64,000 bases of DNA. Origin: Pictodentalium vernedei (Eukaryota; Mollusca; Scaphopoda; Dentaliida; Dentaliidae). The notes under the pieces were generated by a model. It was not told where the DNA came from and searched no databases. It saw nothing but the letters and a program-made list of their open reading frames with translations. The stretch covers positions 361,597,704-361,661,703 of the forward strand of contig CM062297.1 in the NCBI GenBank assembly GCA_031216915.1, written 5' to 3'. This document shows positions 33,450 to 45,049 of this stretch, piece by piece; positions within the stretch are counted from its first letter, which is position 1, and every line of letters starts with the position of its first letter. Both the position numbers and the translations under genes were made by a program.

Positions 33450-34279
33450 TTTTTTTTTTAATTTCTCATGGAATAAGATAGAAAAAAAAATTGGAAGAAT
33501 AAATATAAAAATGTAATTAAGGTTTCATGTAATAGTTTATTCTTTTTAAAATAGCTAGCACAAGATAATAATATACATATAGCAAGTAGCACAAATAAAA
33601 CTATGATAAATCAAACAACGATAATATAGCTAAGAATAAATTTACAAGACGACTTAGATGAGAACACCCTTGGTGCAAGTCCGTAATACAATTTTATGTA
33701 GAAACCCATAAAATTATATTACGAGTTGCATCCATATTGAAAATTGTTTTTCGCAATGTCGAAATCGGACCCGCGATTCGATTCGTGATTCGAGTCGAGC
33801 ATAGCAATTCCGATTCGCATGGCGCCAGTGGCTCTATTTTATGACATGGTGAAATACTGAACAATAATGCAGACCGCGCTCTGCAGCCTGTAACGACGGT
33901 GCGAAAAAAGCCCACCGAAACGAAACGAGTGATGGGGCGACATGGGGGTTATTGGAATGGACGGTATCCAATACTTCCCATTGCAAAGTCGGTCCGATAC
34001 TGATGAATATTCGGGTGCTTTGCAAATCGCGATTCTGTTGTTGGATAGTTAGGGTATTTGGCAATGTCTGTCTTTTAAACTGAGCTATTTGACGATACGG
34101 TGGAATACCGTGAAAGTGGTTTCACTACCGTCATATTCAAATTCAAACAAGAAAATGCCACGAGATGGCTAATCCCCCGCACAACAAAGAGATAAATAGA
34201 TCTAAATGTTTACGAAAGAACTATCCAATAAGAAGTGCAAACCTCCTACAAAGGCCGAAGAAATTTGGTGAATATAGAA
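33450..34279. other. No gene seen
   Basis: AT-rich. An inverted CGATTCGATTCGTGATTCGA segment near 33772 recalls hAT-type subterminal repeats, but no ends were defined. Confidence 0.4.
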
Positions 34280-34560
34280 ACTGACCTAGATCTTCTTACT
34301 ATGTATGCCTGTAGCAAGTTTCGTAAAATCCGATTACATTTGTTTATGATACTTCGTTCACAAAATCATTATCAGACAAACACCGAATTTCCAACATAAG
34401 GGGACATAATTCGTACCAGAGCCATAGAAATTTGGTGACGTGACTATCGAACTTGACCGAGATCGTTCAACAGTGTAAGTCAGTAACAAGTTTCGTGAAA
34501 ATTCGATAACATTTGTTCAAGTTGTAGTATACACAAAATGCGGGGACGGAAACACAGATG
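34280..34560 (+). repeat. Two diverged units of an invertebrate-type repeat
   Basis: GTAGCAAGTTTCGTAAAATC-CGATTACATTTGTT recurs as GTAACAAGTTTCGTGAAAATTCGATAACATTTGTT (written here in parts) about 175 bp later. No protein. Confidence 0.6.
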
Positions 34561-34685
34561 TCCAGGCGCACGCACAAAATACATTTCTATATTCCTAGCT
34601 GAATTTTGTTTTGGTGGTGAAAAAAAAACGCCCAGCCCCAAATCATTCAGGCATTTGACTTTCTGGAACCTTTTATCAATACAAC

Positions 34686-35762
34686 ATTTAATAATAATTT
34701 GCAAAATCAGCTTCGCCTAACTATTTAATAATAATTTGTAGAATCAGCTTTGCGTGACTATTTAATAATAATTTGTAAAATCAACTTCGCAACACTATTT
34801 AATAATAATTTGTAGAATCAGCTTTGCGTGACTATTTAACCCTTTACCTAACATGAAAAGCAGACGACACTTTCAAAAAAAATTCTTGAATAACTAATTT
34901 TTTTCATTTTTTGTCTCAAAAACATAGGTTATGACCCCTCGTTGGAACGAGCTCGACGAGCTCGTTCCAACGAGGGGTCATAACCTATGTTTTTGAGACA
35001 AAAAATGAAAAAATAATAAAAATTCAATGGCGATTTTTGAGAATCGCGCTGGCCGGTTTTGGCCGTTACGTTGGGTAAAGGGTTAATAATAATGTAAAAT
35101 CAACTTCGCAACACTATTTAATAATAACGTGTAATATCAGCTTCGCGTGACTAATAATAATTTGTAAAATCAACCTTGCAACACTATTTAAAAATAATTT
35201 GTGAAATCAGCTTCGCGTGACTATTTAATACTGATTTGCAGAATCAGCTTCCCGTGACTATTCAATAATAATTTGTAACATCATCTTCGCACAACTATTT
35301 AAATAATAATTTGCAAAATCAACTTCACAATACTATTTAATAATAATTGATAAAATCAGATTCGCGTGACTATTTAATAATAATTTGTAAAATCAACTTT
35401 TCAAGACTATTTAATAATAATTTATAATATCAGCTTCGCGTGATTATTTAATAATAATTTGTAATAGTTTCGCGTGACTATTTAATTGTAAAATCAGCTT
35501 GGGAACACTATGTATTAATAATTTGTTAATTCAACTTCGCAACACTCTTTAATAATAATTTGTAAAATCAGTATCGCGTGACTATTTAATAATAACTTGT
35601 TAATCAACTTTGCATGACTATATAATAATAATTTGTAAAATCAACTTCTCATAACTATTTAATAATAATTTGGAAAATTAACTTCGCTTGACTATTTAGT
35701 AATGATTTGTAAAATCAGCTTCGCGTAACTGTTTAATAACAATTTGTAAAATCACTTTCGTT
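34686..35762 (+). repeat. 37-bp minisatellite array
   Basis: The unit approximates TTTAATAATAATTTGTAAAA plus TCAGCTTCGCGTGACTA. About 22 units, each with substitutions or indels; alternating CAGCTTCGCGTGACT and CAACTTCGCAACACT variants hint at a higher-order two-unit repeat. A MITE inserted at 34836-35086 splits it. Confidence 0.92.
34836..35086 (+). mobile_element. piggyBac-like MITE, subfamily B, copy 9
   Basis: TTAA at both ends, where TTTAA is part of the minisatellite unit itself. CCCTTTACCTAACATG start, GTTGGGTAAAGG end, perfect hairpin. Confidence 0.93.
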
Positions 35763-36109
35763 GAATCCAGAATGAATTTTTCCAAATATATCGAGGTCAT
35801 TGAAACAGAAATATAATTTTCCCAATATCGATACCATACCGATATCATACTTATCAGCAGATATCAATGATCTTTATAGATAATTGGCCAATCTCTAAAG
35901 GAAATTCCACCGCACTTTGTCTTCACTTTGATTATTCTAGTAGGTTTATATACGGAAGTGTAAATGGTATAACAATACAAAATTTCTTCCACTATACGAC
36001 ATCTGTATCATTTGTAATATGATCGAATCACTTTAATTCTGATATTCAAATCTGTGAGAAGTACAACTCTTCGAACAACTATTTCTGTCCTGAAAACAGG
36101 AGTCACGAA

Positions 36110-36500
36110 ACACATATGGTAGAAGTATTCACAAAACGGAGTAGATTCCTTATTATTAGGAGTTTTTTTTACCGCCCACCCAACAGTTCCCCAGATAATT
36201 GGGTGCGTTAACAGCATCCATTGAAAAAGCTAAAGACATGTCAATTGTCGACTTAATTATTACGGGCGATTTCAACGACAACCAAATGGTTCCTACCAGA
36301 GGCACATTTCTGAAATAATGAATCATTTCGACTTAACACAGCTTGTGAGTGAGCAAACTTGCTTCACGAAATCGTCGGCTTCCTGGATAAGTCTTTTTGC
36401 CGCCAGTGATATGATTCATGTAAGGGCATATGGGGTCCTTGAACCATTTATTCCAGACACCAAACGAAGACCAGTTAAAACCTCCTCGCCTTTCCTTTAA
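36110..36500 (+). pseudogene. LINE endonuclease (APE-type) fragment
   Basis: The endonuclease of non-LTR retrotransposons nicks the target DNA. Readable in three frames: ETHMVEVFTKRSRF and FFYRPPNSSPDNW (36110-36200), DLIITGDFNDNQMVPTRG (about 36250-36305), and MNHFDLTQLVSEQTCFTKSS (from 36318). YRPPN and GDFN are hallmarks of CR1/L2-like endonucleases. A run of eight T at about 36164 marks one frameshift; a double stop follows TFLK. The terminal SDH motif and reverse transcriptase are absent. Identification firm, clade uncertain. Confidence 0.8.
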
Positions 36501-37182
36501 CAGAAGGAAAACGCTGACATTTATAGATGACATGCAGCAAAGCAAATAAATGCATTGTCGTTCAGGTGTGATTCGTTGGAATGAATTTGTATTGGTGGTT
36601 TTGCAATGGCGAGGTCATAAATGATTATAACTAAATTATATCAGTTTTCTAAGACTGTTCACTTTTTATACCATGATTACGAATTATACTTTATATAAAA
36701 AGCCAATGACGTAACTTTTAGCTTTACACACCAACCGCGGTGAACAGGCCAGCAACGGGATTTCAATAGTAACAATTTACACCTACAGTGGAACTACACC
36801 CAAGCTGACCTTTGGGGACCTCTCCTTGAATGCAAACTTGTCTAAATTTATCGCTCGTTGCGTCGTCAAGAGTGAAATGAAACCGGTAATTATTTATTAC
36901 GTTTTTAAATAAGTTTACCTCACAAAATGCCATAATTAACAAACATACGTTGTCCTATGTTAATAAAGCATCCACAACTCGAAACAGTATTTTATTATGT
37001 TATTAAAATAAAAATGACCAGTAATTTGCGCGTTTCGTTTTCTATTTCGTTTCGGCGATAAAATTACCAGCAGAAGTACCACCCACCGGTGCGCATGTAA
37101 ACAAAAACAGATTCGCACGGGTGAATATTGATTTATTTAAGATTTAAACTCTAATAATCTGACGATTATGGAATAAATAATA
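36501..37182. other. No gene seen
   Basis: AT-rich sequence beyond the LINE fragment; no reverse transcriptase motifs follow. Confidence 0.4.
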
Positions 37183-37319
37183 TATACCCAAAGTAGCTTG
37201 GTGTACTAAATGTTCACCATCCGTGACGAAGTTGTGATAACCACGCGCCAAAGGCTCGCGGTTAACACCGCTTTACCACTCGCGGTGAACATTTGGTACA
37301 CCAAGCTACTATGGGTATA
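37183..37319. repeat. Foldback
   Basis: TATACCCAAAGTAGCTTGGT to AATGTTCACC, mirrored by GGTGAACATT to ACCAAGCTACTATGGGTATA. It lies directly upstream of pseudogene P2. Confidence 0.85.
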
Positions 37320-37384
37320 TTCTATATGTATGTACTTTCAAAAAACTTCATTTCTCTACTAGGCATTGCATCGGGGGCTCCAGT

Positions 37385-38185
37385 CTATTTGCGATATCTG
37401 GACCGGATCAAAAGTGGACAAGAAACTTCGATGCTGCCCTTTGGTCATCTATATTCAAAACAGCTATATTACGATTCCAAGTGAAGGAGTGGCGAAGTCC
37501 TCAGTACATAGAGTATATTAGAAACAACGCAGGTCTTGAAGATAAGGCTGATAAATTCGTAGTTTTTGATGGAAACTGTCAAGTCACTGAGAATCCCAGT
37601 CTCACATGTAACCACGAGAAAGCCGACACACGTTTGATTTGGTAACCCAAGCACGGGAGAATCGAACAATGATGGTAACATTATCGAAAGGTCCTCTGGG
37701 ACCGATGTACTCATAATCGTAATCAGACTTGAACATACCCTGTCTGCAAAGGTTTCACTGGATGTCTGTTTTAACCCTTTACCTAACATGAAAAGCAGAC
37801 GACACTTGTAAAAAAAATTCTTGAACAACTAATTTTTTTCATTTTTTGTCTCAAAAACATAGGTTATGACCTCTCTTTGGAACGAGCTCGACGAGCTCGT
37901 TCCAACGAGGGGTCATAACCTATGTTTTTGAGACAAAAAATGAAAATATAATGAAAATTAATTGGCGATTTTTGAGAATAGCGCTGGCCGGTTTTGGCCG
38001 TTACGTTGGGTAAAGGGTTAATATCAATAGACATATTGGTGTATCGAGGTTAGCGCAGATAATATGACGAGAGTTGTGTTACGCCACAGATAAATTTCAT
38101 GCATTCAAAGGATGTGATTACACAGTCGGTATCTTTGGCAATAACAAGATTCATATTTGTTAGCAGGCTTGGAGAAGTTTGTGTA
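37385..38185 (+). pseudogene. P2: C-terminal part of a multicopy invertebrate protein, MITE-split
   Basis: I recognise this as a widespread, uncharacterised, multicopy (probably mobile) animal protein family. Readable words: FDAALWSSIFKTAILRFQVK, EWRSPQYIEYI, then CNHEKADTRLIW (about 37605-37640), where the family usually has C-N-H-E-E-A-D-T-R. A stop and frameshift follow, then NNDGNIIERSSGTDVLIIVI (about 37670-37725). The frame runs into a MITE at 37771-38021. After it, FHAFKGCDYTVGIFGNNKIH (about 38095-38155) resumes the same protein and ends at a stop. Three acidic motifs in this order resemble those of FEN/PIN-type nucleases; that link is inference. No methionine start in this fragment. 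Confidence 0.75.
37771..38021 (+). mobile_element. piggyBac-like MITE, subfamily B, copy 10, inside P2
   Basis: TTAA both ends; CCCTTTACCTAACATG and GTTGGGTAAAGGG. One arm of the core has CTCTCTTTGGAACG against CGTTCCAACGAGGGG, so two mismatches have accumulated. Confidence 0.92.
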
Positions 38186-38432
38186 GTACAGACGCAGTGG
38201 ACTGGTCATTTCTACGGGTGGGTAATATTGCCACGGACGCAATAATATTAGATTCCAAACACTAATTATGGGAATAATCATAAAAAAATTTAATTAATGA
38301 TGCACCGGGTATAACCCGGTGCTTCATTAATTAAAAGTTTGCTGATGATGATCTCTATTACATGGTAAACGCACGCGCGGACATCACTGCCCACACGTGG
38401 ATTACAACCAGTTCACGGTGGCTGTATTGTAT
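38186..38432. mobile_element. Short TIR element T1, third copy
   Basis: Ends GTACAGACGCAGTGGACTGG and CCAGTTCACGGTGGCTGTAT. Central palindrome TTAATTAATGATGCACCGGG with mirror. It abuts the end of P2 similarity and may have truncated it. Confidence 0.8.
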
Positions 38433-38889
38433 CGTAAAGCAAATGCCTCGTTAGTGAAGGGGCCTCTACATGCTTTTTCAACAAATTTATGTCCCAGAGA
38501 AACAATCTAACCATTGGTAACTTTCAGGAAATTTACATGCAAATGGTTATTACAAATTACTGGAACAAATAACTGAAGGTTATTTTAAAGGTCTAAACAT
38601 AAATTCACTTTTTCTAGGAAACATTGTTTGAAACTGAAAACTTTGTGATGGGTATTTGTGACAAATATCGCATTTACCGAATATATCTTATTCTATGTAT
38701 GATATGTATGTATTTGTCTCCTCTTTATCTTTAATTTGATACTCTACGTGTTCTGACTTGTTTGGGTGTACCCTTGTTCAATGAAAACAATAGTGTGGAC
38801 GTTTTCTTAAAATGCTATCGAAAACAAGCAAAAAAAAAACGGAATTTTTCGCCCACATTGCAGAGGCTGCGATGGTTACACTAAAGTAA
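38433..38889. other. No gene seen
   Basis: AT-rich with no readable domains or repeat ends. Confidence 0.4.
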
Positions 38890-38995
38890 GTTGGGATAAA
38901 AATCCACCCAAATTAAACTGGATTGAGTGAATATGAACCCAGTTGGGTTCATTTTCACTCAATCCAGTTACTTTGGATTGCTTTTTAACCCAACT
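38890..38995. repeat. Foldback family F1, copy 1
   Basis: GTTGGGATAAAAATCCACCC to ACTGGATTGAGTGAATATGA, mirrored by TCATTTTCACTCAATCCAGT to TTTTTAACCCAAC. A related palindrome is at 56387-56485. Confidence 0.8.
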
Positions 38996-39216
38996 GATTT
39001 TAGTTCGTAATAAATGGATTTTCAAAATCCGCATAAAATTCTGATTTAGAAAACACTTGCACACCTCTTGGCTGCTGATATGTAATTAAAAGTCCCGTAT
39101 CTTTTGGACTAAAAGTACGTGACTGTATTTTGAAACTCGTTCATACATTTTCCTGTTCTTAAGACTGGAAAAGGGGAACACGCCACATACGCATATTATA
39201 AGTCAAGGGATGGCTA

Positions 39217-39326
39217 GTTGGTGGATACGGGGTTATATGAGGCGAAGTGAGAACAATATCAGGCAAGGATTTAGCAGAGCCTAATATTGTTTTCGCCGAG
39301 CCTTATGTGACACCGCATCCGCCAAG
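39217..39326. repeat. Foldback
   Basis: TTGGTGGATACGGGGTTATA-TGAGGCGAA is mirrored by TTCGCCGAGCCTTATGTGAC-ACCGCATCCGCCAA, with AACAATAT/ATATTGTT inside. Arms have several mismatches. Confidence 0.7.
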
Positions 39327-40061
39327 TGAAGTTCTGTAACGTATTTATTATGCCGGTCTGCAAAGTATTCGCAAAAAGTTTCACGTTTTTGTTAAATTTA
39401 CCTATCGGCATTCATTTGTCTACAAACACAGACGAGTAGCGATTGATAGGATGCAAGGGGAGTAATCCAACATCTCATTGATCGCCAAGAAAATTATCGA
39501 TTCCTTACGCCGACATTTTAGGCGCGTTCATAATTTTTCCAACTTTCCGATGCTTTGAACTGAAAACAAAGTTTCTAAAGTGCTGAATTCAGACTGCGAT
39601 GTTTGCTATAAATCTAAAATGGTGGACTGTGACAATTAATGAACAGCCATTGTCGGCATATTGAGTTAATACGGGGTCACTGTTGATCATTATTGTTGGT
39701 GTATTCCCCAATCCTCGGTCACTGGTTATGCCCGTTCGTTGGTTAATCTCACCAGCTGGCGTAATAAATATAATTTCTGGGCCATTTTCTACGGGTTATG
39801 GACATATATTATCAGAGGTAAGTCACAACATATCCTGTGTCATAATAAATGCTTGTTCTACGATTAGGGTTAATAATTTAACCACGAACCTTAACAAGTG
39901 AGATACATGATTAATGCTACGAGTGTGATTATAAATTTCGTTTGAAACACCAACAATTTATTGTATTTATCCCATAAAGTTTTTCTATCATCACTTGGTC
40001 AAAACAAAAACATTTAAGTTGGAAGGTTAAAGGCACATTTTATTGCCACTAACTTAGCGGG
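39327..40061. other. No gene seen
   Basis: AT-rich. The 72-residue frame at 39683-39901 has no recognised domain. Confidence 0.4.
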
Positions 40062-40216
40062 GGTTCGAACAAACACCAAGAGGTTTTCCTTCAGCACCAA
40101 CGAAAGACGCCGATTTCTTTCGGCATCAACCGCCCATCCAAACTATACTAAAGCAGGCACACCAATTTCACTTAGCGGTTAGTGCCGAAGGAAGCTCTCT
40201 CAATGTTGGTTCGAAC
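40062..40216. repeat. Foldback
   Basis: GTTCGAACAAACACCAAGAG with CTTCAGCAC, mirrored by GTGCCGAAG and TTGGTTCGAAC. Inner GAAAGACGCCGATTTCTTTCGGC forms a second small hairpin. Confidence 0.7.
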
Positions 40217-40404
40217 ACGAGCTTTGCAACGTGCAAAATTTAGTATTCGGTGATGCATTATTCTGAAATCAAAGGCCTTTTATTTTTCACTATAGATATA
40301 AAGGAAGCATTACACCGTCTTTGTGGAAGACAATGGCGTTAGTATAGCCGCATATATTACCTTGTTAAACCCACGGAGAAAATTTATCACCCATGTGTGG
40401 GAAT

Positions 40405-41430
40405 AACGCAAACACGTGCCTGACTTACCTCGTCATGACAATCGACTCTCAATTAAGCTATCCCCCTGAAATTATTAGACTGTCGAGACAGGTCCAAATA
40501 AGAAGCATGCAATTGTTGAGAAAAAAAACATATGCCATCAGGAGAAATTAAAGCGAAGTTTCCTTTTGTTACTTTCAATAAACGAAAACGATAGACAGCT
40601 ATCGGAGCTTGTTTTCGTTTATTAAAAGTTACAAAAGGAAACGTGACTTTTTATGGCAAGCTAATAAGAAGCAACTAAGTAAGTGTACACTTTGTTTAGC
40701 GAATGTGTTTTTACAGAAATCTGAAAATCTTGCTTTTTTTCTTCCCACGAAAAAAATTAGCAAATCTTACCGCCTGGACTTTTATATTAACCCTTTACCC
40801 AACGTAACGGCCAAAACCGGCCAGCGCTATTCTCAAAAATCGTCAATTAATTTTCATTATTTTTTCATTTTTTGTCTCAAAAACATAGGTTATGACCCCT
40901 CGTTGGAACGAGCACGTTGAGCTCGTTCCAACGAGGGGCCATAACCTATGTTTTTGAGACAAAAAATGAAAAAAAAATAGTTATTCAAGATTTTTTTTTT
41001 GCGAGTGTCGTCTGCTTTTCATGTTATGTAAAGGGTTAAAAGAAAGATAGTGTCTGTATTATATGTCACAATGCGCACACTGTACACTGTAGGTATAATG
41101 AACAGAATAAAGGTTACCAAACATAACAAGATGGTGAAAGCACCGTTTTCTTATTTTTAAATAGATTTACACACAGAACAATATTCAATCGTTCAAACTA
41201 ATTGAGAAAAATATGCTAAAAGCTTGTTTCTGTATGTTTATACTATTCAGCAGCCAAATGCCTTAAGTTAGTGAAATGATGCGCACATCGATGATACAAC
41301 TTCGTTAATATTTCGAAATTTCAATTTTTATATGAAATTCCCATACACTTAGTGTTAAATTTACTGTCAACTGCAGAAAATTAAGAGAATGTTACTTTCT
41401 GTAAATCACTCCCAATGACGAAAACCGTTG
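40405..41430 (+). repeat. R1 copy 4, interrupted by a MITE
   Basis: Starts near CTGACTTACCTCGTCATGAC, contains the R1 hairpin (about 40560-40645), then ACTTTTATATTAA, then the MITE, then AAGATAGTGTCTGTATTATATGTC, ending near GACGAAAACCGTTGCG. The coding remnant is absent; copies 4, 5 and 6 all begin at about the same internal point. Confidence 0.75.
40787..41039 (-). mobile_element. piggyBac-like MITE, subfamily B, copy 11 (inverted)
   Basis: TTAA both ends; starts CCCTTTACCCAACGTAACGG, ends CATGTTATGTAAAGGG. Hairpin with one centre change (GAGCACGTTGAGCTCG). The unoccupied R1 copies have a single TTAA here (TATTAATGG near 45794), proving the insertion site. Confidence 0.93.
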
Positions 41431-41525
41431 CGTGCTGTTAAAAGTCATGTAGAATTGTTATGTATTACAATGAGCCAGGCTTCTATAAATCAATTGTTCG
41501 AGTGTTTAAGAGGTTGTCGAGTACT

Positions 41526-42213
41526 CAGGGGCGTGGCGACGGGGTTGGGGGGGGGGGGGGGTCAAAATTTCCTATAGTTGGAAATTCGGAGGGCAAGTCA
41601 CGAGTATTTGGAAATTCCATCTATCTGGATTTTAGAGCTTCTTTAGTGATGCTGTTGTCACCTTTACCTCCCAAAATTCCAAATCGGCAAAAATTCCAAC
41701 TGCTGCTATTTACAACTACAGTGTGTTGAGCTTCATAAGTATGCAGGATGTCAATCGGTACGAGATTTCTATAGTACGTTTACTTATCGTAATAAAAAAA
41801 ATCCTCGAAATGCACTTCAAGAAATTCATATCATGTAAAATCGTTATCCGGAGTTAATTCCATCATTCACAATTACAAAATGATGAAACATCGAAAATTG
41901 ATCATTCCCGAATAAGATCTGATTTAAAGTTAGGACAGTGTAAATTGCTCAAAGTTCTCAGCTTGAGCATGTGTTTACCACATATTCAATTCCCAGAATA
42001 ATACCAAATAATAATAACCTGATAATTCTATCACAGATGTGTTGGCATTTCAGTTACTAGAATCAATTTTATGCCCCCTTTCATGGCTACATTTTCAAAG
42101 TTTTTCTTGAATTTCCAACTGGGGGAGGGATCGGGAGAGGGGGGGTCCCCCTCCCCTAGTTGGAAATTCACTACCCTACACCCCCCAATCGAAAACCTCC
42201 AGCCACGTCCCTG
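41526..42213 (+). mobile_element. Non-autonomous hAT-like element, copy 2
   Basis: CGAGTACT at 41518-41525 and 42214-42221, a perfect 8-bp duplication. Ends CAGGGGCGTGGC and GCCACGTCCCTG. Collinear with 1444-2201, including TATGCATGATGCCAATCGGT-like and AAATGCACTTCAAGAAA segments. Confidence 0.92.
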
Positions 42214-42327
42214 CGAGTACTTTCTCCCTATTTTACTCTTTGAATTCCGATGTATTATATATTCGTACACAACATGGGTAGATTTGACATGGCTCAACAA
42301 GGGGTTGACTTTTGATACTAAGCTTTA

Positions 42328-42642
42328 CAGTGAAAACTAGAAGTCCTGTCACGAACTGTGCGCTTATCTAGGCTTAATTGCGCGTAGGAATTGCGCGCAA
42401 TTGCTATATCGAATGGCATCCAACGCACGGCAGGTTTTCCTGTTTACTCCATAGCAAACACAGGCAATGTTTCTGGCAATGGACCTCCGGGTTACCCGGA
42501 GGTCCATTGGCTGAAACATTGCTTGTGCACAGGCCATATGTACAGAATGTGATAGCCTTACTATGGTCACAACGCGTAGATTAACGCACAGATCGACGTG
42601 CCATTTGTGCGCATTTCATGACAGGATTTCTAGTTTTAACTG
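42328..42642 (-). mobile_element. Tc1/mariner-type MITE M1, copy 2, 315 bp
   Basis: TA on each side; CAGTGAAAACTAGAAGTCCT start and AGTTTTAACTG end. Inverse orientation of 30098-30412 with the same length and a perfect central palindrome (CAATGGACCTCCGGG and mirror). Confidence 0.9.
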
Positions 42643-42865
42643 TACATACATTTTATGTTTCGAGAATGGAAGAGAAATATTATATGCCTAACCGAATCCC
42701 TGTGCCATGTCAAAGAAGTATACCCGTATGCACAAACGGTAGTATACAGAGATTGACGAGGTACATGACATTCCTGAATGGACATCCAAAAACTTACTAG
42801 CCGGATTGCTTAGTGGGAGTTGGTTGTGCTATCAACTGTAGTCCGTGTACCATCGGGCGGTGCAG

Positions 42866-42982
42866 TCGAAAAGAAACCCGTGGATCCAGCAAGCAAACTT
42901 ATACATCATGGCCCATTGGGTAGATTATCCGGTGGGCCATGATTTATAACTTTACTTGTTGGGTCTTCAAGTCTCTTTTCGA
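42866..42982. repeat. Foldback
   Basis: TCGAAAAGAAACCCGTGGAT to CATCATGGCCCA, mirrored by TGGGCCATGATTTATAAC to GAGTCTCTTTTCGA-like sequence. Stem interrupted by a few mismatches. Confidence 0.75.
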
Positions 42983-43183
42983 TTTCAGATAAAGATAGGT
43001 GTTGATTAAGCTCGCCCAGTGGATGGTTAAGTTTACAATGAACCTGGAACACACGCAGATGAAACAATATATACCATATCTACAGGCATGCGGTCTTGAA
43101 AGAACACGGTTAAAACAAGCTTATAATTAAATACCTTTGCTAATAAAATCTTCCGAGAATTTACAGTAAGCTGTGGAATTTTA

Positions 43184-43426
43184 GTACGGTCGTCGTGGAA
43201 AGGTCAAAATCCACGCGTAGGCAATATTTCCACGCATGCATTAACAGTGAATCTCCAACACAAAACAACTGAATCGCCATTAAATTTCCCATGAATTAAG
43301 AACCGGGTACGACTCGGTGCTTCTTTCAACGAATATTTGCTGAAAAGTACTGACTATGGATTGGGAAAAGTGCCCGTGGCCAATCCTGCCTACGCGTGGA
43401 TTTTGACCATTCCACAGCGACTGTAC
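43184..43426. mobile_element. Short TIR element T1, fourth copy
   Basis: Ends GTACGGTCGTCGTGGAAAGG and CCATTCCACAGCGACTGTAC. The central palindrome is degraded (AACCGGGTACGACTCGGTGC). The most diverged T1 copy. Confidence 0.75.
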
Positions 43427-43659
43427 CATAAATCGGCTGTTGATCTTCATACATGGTCAAAATAACGCTCTCACCTTTGTTTATTCAAAATTCAAATTGG
43501 CGACGGACGAATTTTTTTCATATTAAACAATTAAGAATTCCGCAATTTATTATTGGTTGCAGTTGCTAATTCATTATATGAGAAAAACAGTCACTAAGAT
43601 ATATTCATTATAAACTTATAAGTGATATACAGTTACATAACAACATCAATAGCACATTG

Positions 43660-44720
43660 GCTTTTTTTATAATTAATGGCACATCTTATTTTGACAAAAA
43701 ATGTAGAAGAAAAGCCTGAAAATATTTTAGTTCCATGATTTGTCTTTAAAATAGACGCGTCAACATACATTAAACCACAAGTTACTCAAATATTTAGTTG
43801 GACCGTGTTTATTTCTTGGGTGAGGGAATGGTCTTCCTGGGGGGCAATACTATAAAACGTTTTCAGTTATATTTTCTAGATATGTTTTTTCTATCTATTA
43901 ATATAACTAACTAAAATGAATCAGCATTTTAAAAAATATGGCAATTTGCCAACTGGCAATTTGCCACATCTTTGATAATGCTAATGGTTCATTTCAACCC
44001 ATATAAAGTCATACCTTGAAAATACAGTTCTAGAAAATACAACTGAAAACGTTTTATAGTATTGGCCCCAGGTAGTAGATATTGAAAAGTCCTCTTTCAT
44101 CTCATGTAAGACATTTTGGATTTCCATCCTTTTGTTCTCCGTCCACGAAATTTCTGTCCTTCTGTACATCTTTTCACTGTTAATAACAGTGCATGTGGAA
44201 ATATTTTATAGTTCTTACGTTTACTGCGCTCTGCTTTTCCGTACTGTTTCAGACATTAGGACGGATTATTTTGAAACCGAACATGAAGAGAAATTCTTGG
44301 TCTTCTGATTGGAAAACCGGGTTAATGTTTTATTATGCTTCAGAGCCCTTGAACTACCGACATTTTCTTTCGAATCCAAACACTGCAAATACCACGAATA
44401 CATTTTAAACTCTCTGTTTATTGAAAAATTGAACAATACAGCAACTCGTTCAGTCGGTCCACCAGTCTTTTAAATCTTCGGGCGAAAAATGGAGCAGTTA
44501 CATTTGATATAAAGCTATGACTGTTTCCTTCATAAAAGGGAGCAGACAACTGCAACACAGCTGTGTTTATGTTGTTTTAATAATTTGAGACTTCCATTTT
44601 GTTTCAAAAAAACATATTTTTCTTTGTGATTATAAAATTCCTGTTTGTATTTATCAGTAAACACTGTCAGTTGAGCATGATATTTGTGCTTCGTGATTGT
44701 TTTTATTTACGAGGCTAGCA
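43660..44720 (+). repeat. Dispersed repeat R3, copy 2, with MITE insertion
   Basis: Matches 26300-27050 in order. It is interrupted at GTCTTCC by the 233-bp element at 43838-44070, after which TAGATATTGAAAAG resumes. Confidence 0.75.
43838..44070. mobile_element. Short TIR MITE (family M2)
   Basis: TGGGGGGCAATACTATAAAA-CGTTTTCAGTT at the left is mirrored by AACTGAAAACGTTTTATAGT-ATTGGCCCCA at the right, TIRs of about 36 bp. R3 copy 1 lacks it. The target duplication is unclear because the flanks CC and GG extend the palindrome. Confidence 0.85.
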
Positions 44721-45049
44721 TCGCGTTGTAAAAATTCGTTAGAATATGAGAACTTTTGCGAAAATAAACTTCCAAAACATGTGTCATTTATTTGAGAAAA
44801 TACAATCTGCTATCAATTTTATATAGTGCTGTATACGACATTTGTAAAGTCATATGGGCTCGATGGAATTTAGTACCTCCGTATATATCGAAGTAGGTCA
44901 ATAACAAAGCGTGTAACATCACTGACATATCTCTTCATAAATATCGGATTTCCATAATGTTATCTCTCCTGAAATTATTACACGGTCAGGAAGGTCCAAT
45001 TAAGAAACATGCAAATTGTTCAGAAAACAGCCATGACATCAGTAAAAAA

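Noticed and set aside
34686-35762. CRISPR array
   Set aside because: Units are contiguous 37-bp tandem copies with no unique spacers, and the DNA is eukaryotic.
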